11,866 nt of DNA from an uncultured Bacilli bacterium (GTDB lineage Bacteria; Bacillota_I; Bacilli_A; RF39; UBA660). Location of the stretch: assembly GCA_947629195.1 (NCBI GenBank), contig CANRCS010000020.1:1-11866 (forward strand), given 5' to 3'. A model generated the notes under the pieces. The model searched no databases, had not been told where the DNA came from, and saw only the letters and a list, made by a program, of their open reading frames with translations. Position 1 is the stretch's first letter. The number at the start of each line of letters is the position of its first letter. Below are positions 6,496 to 11,866 of this stretch, in pieces. The position numbers were made by a program, and so were the translations under genes.

Positions 6496-7383
6496 TTATT
6501 TTTCAAAATCTTTAAATCCAAGTTCACTAAGATAACTTTCCTTATCTCTCCAATTTTTAACACATTTTACATATAATTCCAAATATACTTTTTTATTAAA
6601 TAATTCTTCTATATCTTTTCTAGCTTTAATTCCAATTTCTTTAATCATTTTACCATTTTTACCAATTATTATTTTCTTTATATTATCTCTATCAACTATT
6701 ATGCAAGCATTTATATTAACTATATCTTTTTTATTTTCAATTTTCTCAATAACACATGTTATTGAATGAGGTATTTCATCATTTGTAAGTTCTAAAACCT
6801 TTTCTCTAATATATTCTGAAATAATAAATTCAGTAGAAGTATTTGTTATAACATCATCGCCATAATATTTAATATTATCTACCATATAATTTTTTAAAAC
6901 TTTAATTAAAGTATCAATATTTTTATTTTTTAAACTAGATACTGGTATAATTTCACTAAAATTATATAAATCTTTATATTCATCAATCTTTAAAAGTATT
7001 TCATCATTAGTTAATTTATCAATTTTATTTAAAATTAATATAACTGGTTTTTTAACACTTTTTAATTTTTCTATTATAAATAAATCACCATTACCTAATT
7101 TTTCACTAGCGTCAACTAAAAATAAAACTACATCGACATCTTCAATCATCATATATGATTGTTTATTTAAATATTTTCCTAATTTATATTTAGGTTTATG
7201 AATACCAGGAGTATCAACAAAAATAATTTGTGTATCATTATCATTATAAATACCTTGTATTATATTTCTCGTAGTTTGTGGTTTATTAGATGTTATCGCA
7301 ATTTTTCTACCCATTATATTATTTAGAAGTGTAGATTTCCCAACATTAGGTCTTCCTATTAAACTTACAAATCCACTTTTCAC
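6496..7383 (-). CDS. era: GTPase Era
   Basis: Era binds the 3' end of 16S rRNA and acts in 30S subunit assembly. All GTPase motifs are present: G1 GRPNVGKS (10-17), G2 in KPQTTRN (34-40), G3 DTPG (57-60), G4 NKID (119-122) and G5 near SSLKN (149-153). The C-terminal KH RNA-binding domain has IIGKNGKMI (239-247). At 295 aa it is full length. The GTG start at 7383 is supported by GAGGATG upstream and overlaps the cdd stop by 4 nt (GTGA), so translation is probably coupled. The cdd-era-yqzL-recO order is that of B. subtilis. Confidence 0.97.
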   Translation of the reverse strand: MKSGFVSLIGRPNVGKSTLLNNIMGRKIAITSNKPQTTRNIIQGIYNDNDTQIIFVDTPGIHKPKYKLGKYLNKQSYMMIEDVDVVLFLVDASEKLGNGDLFIIEKLKSVKKPVILILNKIDKLTNDEILLKIDEYKDLYNFSEIIPVSSLKNKNIDTLIKVLKNYMVDNIKYYGDDVITNTSTEFIISEYIREKVLELTNDEIPHSITCVIEKIENKKDIVNINACIIVDRDNIKKIIIGKNGKMIKEIGIKARKDIEELFNKKVYLELYVKCVKNWRDKESYLSELGFKDFEK

Positions 7384-7769
7384 AATATATCATCCTCATC
7401 ATTATTTTCATAAGTACATAAGTCTTTAACTTTTAATGTTCTACTTTCTCCATTTTTATTGTAACAAGTAATTTCTGTATCATCATCTAAAAATTCTGTG
7501 AATACTTGTCTACATACATGACATGGAAAACTAATTTTATCACTGTCAACCATTACATATAATTTTTTAATATCTCCTCTAGTATAACCATGAGTAACTG
7601 CATTAAATATTGCGTTTCTTTCCGCACATATAGAAGCACTATATGAAGAATTTTCTACATTTACTCCATAATATTCTTTATCATCACGTGTTACTACAAT
7701 CGCGCTTGATCTATAATATGAATACGGTGAGTATGCTCTTTTTAATAAAACTCTTAATTTATTTACCAT
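7380..7769 (-). CDS. cdd: Cytidine deaminase
   Basis: Converts (deoxy)cytidine to (deoxy)uridine in pyrimidine salvage. The zinc-binding and catalytic residues are in place: C48-A-E50 (CAERNAIFNAV; Glu50 is the proton shuttle) and P82-C83-H-V-C86 (PCHVCRQVF). The substrate-binding NVEN lies at 37-40. At 129 aa it is the short homotetrameric type usual in Bacilli. AGAGGA lies 6 nt before ATG. It is co-transcribed between dgkA (30-nt gap) and era (overlap). Confidence 0.96.
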   Translation of the reverse strand: MVNKLRVLLKRAYSPYSYYRSSAIVVTRDDKEYYGVNVENSSYSASICAERNAIFNAVTHGYTRGDIKKLYVMVDSDKISFPCHVCRQVFTEFLDDDTEITCYNKNGESRTLKVKDLCTYENNDEDDIL

Positions 7770-7799
7770 ATAAATCCTCTTTCTATTCTCTATTTTCTA

Positions 7800-8222
7800 T
7801 TACATAAATATTCCTACTATTTTAGGTATGAATATTACAAGTCCACCAATTAGTGCAGTAAAACATAATATTAATACAGCAGTTGATGCAGTATCTTTTG
7901 CAATCTTAGCAAGTGGATGTATTTCTTTAGTTACTAAGTCTACTAATGCTTCAATAGAAGTATTAATTAATTCAGTAGCAAGAATTAGTCCTATAATAAT
8001 TATACAAAATAACCATTCAAATGTCGATATTTTAAAAATAAATCCAAAAATTGTAACTAAAAGTGCAGCTAGTAAAATTATTATAATATTATGTTCAAAT
8101 TTAAACGAATAAACAAATCCATCTATTGCATGAAAAAAACTTTTCTTATATCTTTCTAAAGTAGTTCCTCTATCTTTATTTCTAACAATCTTTACCTTGT
8201 TCATTTTCCCTTTTAATGCCAT
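7800..8222 (-). CDS. dgkA: Diacylglycerol kinase family protein (probably undecaprenol kinase)
   Basis: A small membrane kinase of the DgkA fold. The signature ATELINTSIEALVDL (82-96) holds the conserved Glu84, Asn87 and Glu91, and the following AKIAKDTAS (105-113) the Lys-Asp pair. Three hydrophobic helices follow the family pattern (about 46-63, 68-86, 113-138). In Gram-positive bacteria this family phosphorylates undecaprenol and so recycles the cell-wall lipid carrier, as opposed to diacylglycerol in E. coli. The ATG at 8222 has AAGGAGA about 12 nt upstream and overlaps the end of ybeY by 41 nt; a second ATG at 8204 would cut the overlap to 23 nt. Confidence 0.93.
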   Translation of the reverse strand: MALKGKMNKVKIVRNKDRGTTLERYKKSFFHAIDGFVYSFKFEHNIIIILLAALLVTIFGFIFKISTFEWLFCIIIIGLILATELINTSIEALVDLVTKEIHPLAKIAKDTASTAVLILCFTALIGGLVIFIPKIVGIFM

Positions 8223-8658
8223 AACTATCTAATATCTCCTTTTGCTTATCAAACATAATTTTTTCTTCATCACTTGACATATGGTCATATCCAAGTAAAT
8301 GAAGTAAACCATGTATGCTTAAGAATGCAAGTTCTCTAAGTAATGAATGATTATATTCTACGGCTTGAAGACGTGCTTTGTCAATAGAAATGTATATATC
8401 TCCTAACATTCTATGATCTAATTTTATTGTCATGTTATCTTCGAGCGCAAAACTTATTACGTCTGTTTCCCTATCTATTTTCCTATAATCTCTATTCAAC
8501 TCTCTAATTTTATTATTATCAACTATTATAATATTAAACTCAACATCATCTAATTTCTCATGAGATAATGCATAATCAATTAGTTTTCTAATTTCATCTA
8601 ATTCTTCTATTTTTTCACTTGTTTCATTTATTATCTCAAAATAATTCAAAATAACCAC
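8182..8658 (-). CDS. ybeY: Endoribonuclease YbeY (16S rRNA maturation)
   Basis: YbeY is a zinc-dependent endoribonuclease needed for 16S rRNA 3' processing and ribosome quality control. The zinc site is intact: H116-G-L-L-H120-x5-H126 (HGLLHLLGYDH). Upstream the family blocks LN.DYR..D.ETDVISF (54-70) and LGDIYIS (85-91) are clear. 158 aa, typical. The start is not certain: GTG 8658 lies inside the end of the VanZ gene, and a TTG at 8649 sits 5 nt after GGGTGG and gives a protein beginning NYFEI. The 3' end runs 41 nt into dgkA. Confidence 0.95.
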   Translation of the reverse strand: MVILNYFEIINETSEKIEELDEIRKLIDYALSHEKLDDVEFNIIIVDNNKIRELNRDYRKIDRETDVISFALEDNMTIKLDHRMLGDIYISIDKARLQAVEYNHSLLRELAFLSIHGLLHLLGYDHMSSDEEKIMFDKQKEILDSYGIKRENEQGKDC

Positions 8659-9260
8659 CCAATCTCAATTAACCCATAAATATTTAACAAATATAAAATG
8701 AGAACTATAACTATTATAATACTTATTATATTTAAAAACCATGTTTTTTGTACAAATTTTGGTAAATGAATTATAGATTTGTAAAATAAATATCCAACAA
8801 TTCCTCCAACTACATTTAATATTATATCATCTACATCAAATACTCTTCCAATTACCAATTGAGTAGATTCAATAGTAATAGATGATAATATAGTTATTAT
8901 TAGTGTAGATATACTATTTTCACTTCTCAAATAATAACTAATATAAAAACCTAATGGTATAAATAAAAGAATATTTCCAAGAACATTTTTAATAAATAAT
9001 GGACTTCCAAATTCATATCTAAACATCTCTTTAAATAGTGTAAAATTGGATGTACCATAATTTACATCTTGGAAAGTTACAATGTAAAATAATGATAATA
9101 TATATATTATAAAACTTAAATGTATTAGTTCTTGATACAACTTAAAATCTTTAAATTTGTTTTTAATAAGATAAGAAATTCTAATAGAAGATATGATAGT
9201 AACAACAATTACTATCATTGGCCAAATATATTCAAATATGTTTTTAACTGTATCTACCAT
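8646..9260 (-). CDS. VanZ family membrane protein
   Basis: 204 aa with about five hydrophobic segments. The family core is present: NVLGNILLFIPLGFYISYY in the middle and ESTQLVIGRVFDVDDIILN followed by GGIVGYLFYK, the usual VanZ pattern of Asn, Pro, Gly and acidic residues between helices. VanZ of enterococci gives low-level teicoplanin resistance, but most family members have no known role. A resistance function should not be assumed here. It starts 2 nt after yqfD and overlaps ybeY by 13 nt. In B. subtilis this place in the operon is held by phoH and the pgpH homologue, which are absent here. Confidence 0.88.
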   Translation of the reverse strand: MVDTVKNIFEYIWPMIVIVVTIISSIRISYLIKNKFKDFKLYQELIHLSFIIYILSLFYIVTFQDVNYGTSNFTLFKEMFRYEFGSPLFIKNVLGNILLFIPLGFYISYYLRSENSISTLIITILSSITIESTQLVIGRVFDVDDIILNVVGGIVGYLFYKSIIHLPKFVQKTWFLNIISIIIVIVLILYLLNIYGLIEIGWLF

Positions 9261-9262
9261 GA

Positions 9263-10462
9263 TTATTCCTTCTTATCTTTAATTATTTCACTCTCTTTTA
9301 TCTCTTTTGTAGTGTCAATTCTTTCACATACACTAAAAAATATTTCTAGTACTATTTTACTATCTTTTTGGTAAAATTTCAAATTTTTTTGATCTATTAT
9401 ATATTCATCTTTTTTTAGTGTAGATTCTATCTTTTCTTTAGCAATTTGATTTGCTTTTATTAATGCTTCTTCAGGTAAAAATACGCTATCTTCTCCCCTA
9501 GTTTCATATTCTTTAACTTTTAAAAATTTTATAGGAAGTAATCTACTTTCTAATAAAACTTTGCTTTCCTCTTCATAATTTTTATATTTATTAAAATCAA
9601 ATAAAGATATTTTATTATTTAAAAATTGTATTTTATATACACGTTTTTGTTTATTTGTAAATGTAGTTTTATTGTAAATTAGGGGCATTTCCATAGAAAC
9701 TGTATACCATACTTCTGCATAAGCACTTCCCTTGGCGCTGACAATTGCCTTAACATTTTCTCCATATGTATCCATTATGGTACCAGAAATTATTACATCA
9801 CCTTTTTTTACATAATCGTTAACGTTTTTTAAAATTACACCTTCACTTGATTTTACACTTCTTATAATCCCAGACTTTTTAGCTACTATGTCTTGTTTTG
9901 GATATGTTTTCTCATCTTCATTTAGTTTTCTTTCTTCTATTTTTACAATTAACTTTGTACCAGATACTTCTATTTCCATCCATTCTAAACTATCTTTATT
10001 ATCTTCCAGTATTTTATTTGTTATATTTTCTAAATCATCATATTTCTTTTTAAAAGTATATTTTTTAATCCCATTTTTTTCTAGTTCTTTCATTACCAAA
10101 TTTCTAATATTTGAATTAGAGTGTACAACTTGTATATCAAAAACTATATTAGATAAAAATAATATCATAAAATATCCTATTATAAATAGGATTATCAAAT
10201 ATTTATTTTTCTTTATTTTACTTAAAAATGAATCAATACCATTACTTCCTGTCACTTTTATATCATATATAGATTTTATTTCAATTATCTTCTCATAATC
10301 ATATTCATATATTTTTATATTAACTTCTTTTCTACTTATTTTATTAACCTCTAATAATTCTATACCTAATTTATATATTCTTTCTATAAATCTATCTACA
10401 TTTCTTCCTGTTATTTTTAAATTTATCGTATTATCAAATCTATTTAATATAATATTTTTCAA
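9263..10462 (-). CDS. yqfD: YqfD-type sporulation protein
   Basis: 399 aa, close to the B. subtilis YqfD length. Soluble N-terminal part (about 1-85) with the repeated hydrophobic/charged pattern typical of the family, one clear membrane helix (about 88-108), and an extracytoplasmic region with the recognisable AKKSGIIRSVKSSEGV and VKKGDVIISGTI segments. In spore formers YqfD is expressed in the mother cell and linked to late sporulation (SpoIV-like). The molecular activity is unknown. It follows yqfC after 4 nt, the usual pairing. Presence suggests a sporulating ancestor or a spore-forming host, but does not show that this organism sporulates. Confidence 0.9.
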   Translation of the reverse strand: MKNIILNRFDNTINLKITGRNVDRFIERIYKLGIELLEVNKISRKEVNIKIYEYDYEKIIEIKSIYDIKVTGSNGIDSFLSKIKKNKYLIILFIIGYFMILFLSNIVFDIQVVHSNSNIRNLVMKELEKNGIKKYTFKKKYDDLENITNKILEDNKDSLEWMEIEVSGTKLIVKIEERKLNEDEKTYPKQDIVAKKSGIIRSVKSSEGVILKNVNDYVKKGDVIISGTIMDTYGENVKAIVSAKGSAYAEVWYTVSMEMPLIYNKTTFTNKQKRVYKIQFLNNKISLFDFNKYKNYEEESKVLLESRLLPIKFLKVKEYETRGEDSVFLPEEALIKANQIAKEKIESTLKKDEYIIDQKNLKFYQKDSKIVLEIFFSVCERIDTTKEIKESEIIKDKKE

Positions 10463-10466
10463 AATA

Positions 10467-10706
10467 TCACCTAAATTCTATATTTTCTACATCACCACTA
10501 ATTAAAATTTCTTCTTTAGTAAGTTTTTTAATTGTAATATTTTTACCATTTAATATAACTTCTTTTTTATCTATGGATACTATAAATTTATTTGAATCAA
10601 ATGATTTAATATTAATATAATTAGAAATATATATATTATTATTAAATATTAAGAGTTTACTATTTTTATCATCCAAAAAATTTTTAACTGAATTAATAGG
10701 ATTCAT
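10467..10706 (-). CDS. yqfC: YabP/YqfC family sporulation protein
   Basis: 79 aa from ATG 10706. A frame open to GTG 10715 exists, but that GTG is part of the ribosome-binding site AGGTGG, which lies 5 nt before the ATG. The small beta-rich protein (KLLIFNNNIYISNYINI, then ILNGKNITIKKL, ILISGDVENIEF) matches the YabP/YqfC family in size and pattern; yqfC lies immediately before yqfD in spore-forming Firmicutes. Members are sporulation-associated with no known biochemical activity. It is first in the housekeeping operon. A promoter should lie within 10707-10741; the best candidate (TAAAAT near 10729-10724 as -10) has no convincing -35 box, so I do not call it. Confidence 0.82.
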   Translation of the reverse strand: MNPINSVKNFLDDKNSKLLIFNNNIYISNYINIKSFDSNKFIVSIDKKEVILNGKNITIKKLTKEEILISGDVENIEFR

Positions 10707-10741
10707 TTTTACCACCTACATTATTTTATTCAAATAGCATT

Positions 10742-10766
10742 AAAAAAAGACAAGTAAATTGTCTTT
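10742..10766 (-). terminator. Rho-independent terminator after the lectin-tail protein gene
   Basis: AAAGACAA (10766-10759, minus strand) pairs perfectly with TTGTCTTT (10753-10746) around the 5-nt loop TTTAC, and the stem runs into seven Ts (10748-10742). The stem is AT-rich, but the T-run makes it a plausible terminator. It begins inside the stop codon of the upstream gene and is followed directly by the yqfC leader. Confidence 0.7.
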
Positions 10767-11866
10767 AATTTGAAACGATGTATGGAGTTTTATAAGTCCC
10801 GTCTCCTTCAGTATACGGTATATCAGATCTAAGGTTGATTACGGGACGAGTTGCCCACAGGTAATACACATCTTGGTTTGCCACTCCACCACCTCTGTCC
10901 ACATACCAACCGATAGAAATGTTCATAAGGGCACCAGGAGTCATGGTCCAGAAATCATCGCTTTTTTTTGATAAGTAGAATGAATTATTTGTTGTGTAAA
11001 CAGGGCCTCCTGCAAACATTGCTTCATCTGCTGTTATTAGTCCTATTTTTAAATCTGTATATAATCCTCCATATGGTTTACTAGTTTTATTACATTTGAA
11101 ACTTGGTGTTGGTGGATCATTATTGACTAATCTATCATATGCTCCATAATATATAGCTAAATCTTCAGTTGATGCTACTGATGTATCATTACAAAATTTT
11201 GATGTTGCTATATATTTGTCATAGTCCTTCATATTTTTATCATACCAATCTTCTAGAAATGTCTTCACTGTACTATCTTGAACATTCCCTTCATCATCTA
11301 AAAATGTGTATCCTACGTTCTTTTCATCATTATAGTTTTCATTAAATGCACTTTCTCCTATACTTCCATCTGCTATTAATCTTATTGTTCCATCTCCATT
11401 GATTCTTACTATCCTCCATAACATGTCATCTCCTGCATTATGATAAATTCCATCTGAAGTTTCCCATTTTAATCCATTAAATTTTACATAATTGTCTTCT
11501 ACTTCACCTCTAAAATAGTATGTATCTCCATCGTCATCTTTATCTTTTATTAATCCTTCATCTGTTTCTGAAATTTGACTAAAATCTGGTTTATCTTCTT
11601 TTATTGGTGCGTTATCTTCTTTTATCTTTTTACTGAGTAGTTTCTCTTGTTTCTTGCCATAACCTTCTAGTTTTATTCTTGCTTTAAATGTTGTTCCCAT
11701 TAAGTCACTTTGATCTTCATCATTTTCTGATAACCATACATATAATATATAATCTCTACTTGCGTTTGCTGCAAATTCTATATTTTTTCCTACATTTATT
11801 TCTGTTCCTGCATTTTCAAAATTACCTTCTTTTACTGGTTCACTTATATTTTTTTCATACAACGCA
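10765..11866 (-). CDS. Surface protein with lectin-like variable C-terminus (5' end outside the window)
   Basis: The frame is open to the edge, so the N-terminus, presumably with a secretion signal, is missing; at least 366 residues are visible. Numbered from a TTG at 11862: residues 20-70 look like a TasA/camelysin-type or other beta-sandwich domain (ASRDYILYVWLSE..., GTTFKARIKL); 72-112 is a charged Lys/Glu/Asp linker; from about 113 comes a module common in gut Firmicutes surface proteins (TYYFRGEV, LWRIVRINGDGTIRLI, FCNDTS, YYGAYDRL, YGGLYTDLKIGLITADE). The end (302-365) has FWTMTPGA, a variable middle, ATRPVINLRSDI and GDGTYKTPYIV, a C-type-lectin-like tail known from DGR target proteins. 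No catalytic residues recognised. An anchor or partner cannot be judged here. Probable role: cell-surface ligand binding. Confidence 0.8.
   Translation of the reverse strand, partial: ALYEKNISEPVKEGNFENAGTEINVGKNIEFAANASRDYILYVWLSENDEDQSDLMGTTFKARIKLEGYGKKQEKLLSKKIKEDNAPIKEDKPDFSQISETDEGLIKDKDDDGDTYYFRGEVEDNYVKFNGLKWETSDGIYHNAGDDMLWRIVRINGDGTIRLIADGSIGESAFNENYNDEKNVGYTFLDDEGNVQDSTVKTFLEDWYDKNMKDYDKYIATSKFCNDTSVASTEDLAIYYGAYDRLVNNDPPTPSFKCNKTSKPYGGLYTDLKIGLITADEAMFAGGPVYTTNNSFYLSKKSDDFWTMTPGALMNISIGWYVDRGGGVANQDVYYLWATRPVINLRSDIPYTEGDGTYKTPYIVSN
10780..10961 (-). other. Candidate DGR variable region VR-C (tail of the 10765-11866 gene)
   Basis: By hand count 86 of 190 bases at 10771-10960 are G or C (45%), high for this genome. 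The conserved frame FWTMTP ... RPVINL ... GDGT.K.PYIV brackets a segment (about residues 309-337) rich in unlike residues and in GC-ending codons such as GCC, AAC, ATC, GTG, GAC, TAC and CTG. DGR targets of this lectin type vary at just that place. The codon pattern is less purely NNY than in VR-B, so the evidence is weaker. Confidence 0.45.

Noticed and set aside
8646..9260. Glycopeptide resistance determinant (VanZ)
   Set aside because: VanZ-family proteins are widespread outside resistance clusters; no vanHAX, vanRS or vanY genes are near. The family name alone does not support resistance.
1..11866. Reverse transcriptase, CRISPR array, tRNA, rRNA, transposase or integrase
   Set aside because: None seen in either strand. 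The retroelement proposed to act on the tails is therefore not in this window and remains an inference.
1..11866. Mycoplasma-type code (TGA as Trp), suggested by the AT-richness
   Set aside because: recO, cdd, yqzL, the DUF212 gene and the 179-aa pilin gene all end at TGA at their expected lengths, and tryptophans are encoded by TGG.

Overview
The window is AT-rich, uses the standard bacterial code (TGA is a normal stop after several clear genes), and carries every recognisable gene on the minus strand. The block of small housekeeping genes in the order yqfC, yqfD, ybeY, dgkA, cdd, era, yqzL, recO matches the layout known from Bacillus subtilis and other Firmicutes. Very low GC, short spacers and the families seen suggest an uncultured, probably gut-associated, member of the Bacilli (RF39-like / Mollicutes-related). 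That placement is inference, not a measured classification.

Reading in the direction of transcription (from 11866 down to 1): (1) 11866-10765 holds the 3' part of a large, probably secreted protein with a C-terminal lectin-like tail, closed by a hairpin/T-run terminator. (2) 10706-5592 is a tightly packed, partly overlapping operon: yqfC and yqfD (YabP/YqfC and YqfD sporulation-type proteins), a VanZ-family membrane protein, ybeY (rRNA maturation endonuclease), dgkA (lipid kinase), cdd (cytidine deaminase), era (ribosome assembly GTPase), a 32-residue yqzL not previously obvious because of its size, and recO. A divergent-PAP2 (DUF212/YuiD-like) gene follows at 5587-5153. (3) From a good sigma-A-type promoter at 5145-5117, overlapped by a perfect palindrome, a five-gene pilin-like operon runs to a terminator at 40-12. 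It contains two large paralogues (605 and 589 aa), each with a class III prepilin leader joined to a large domain ending in an FGE/C-type-lectin-like tail. Between them are three small pilin-like proteins.

The most striking feature is the 3' end of the three large surface-protein genes. The last 40-60 codons of each are GC-richer than the surrounding DNA, diverge sharply between the two pilin paralogues although the codons just upstream are conserved, and (clearest in the 141-1910 gene) use almost only codons ending in C or T. Together with the motif skeleton PWF.RG...GIF...G...G(F/Y)..VL.P, this is what adenine-directed mutagenesis of AAC/AAT codons by a diversity-generating retroelement (DGR) leaves in its targets. 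No reverse transcriptase or template repeat lies in the window, so a retroelement acting in trans from elsewhere is an inference. A perfect 10-bp stem-loop beginning in the 3' end of the 141-1910 coding region resembles the hairpins found beside DGR variable repeats.

Taken together, the window suggests a type IV-pilus-like (or pseudopilus-like) structure whose large subunits are diversified ligand-binding adhesins. A separate diversified surface protein sits on the other side of a conserved housekeeping operon.
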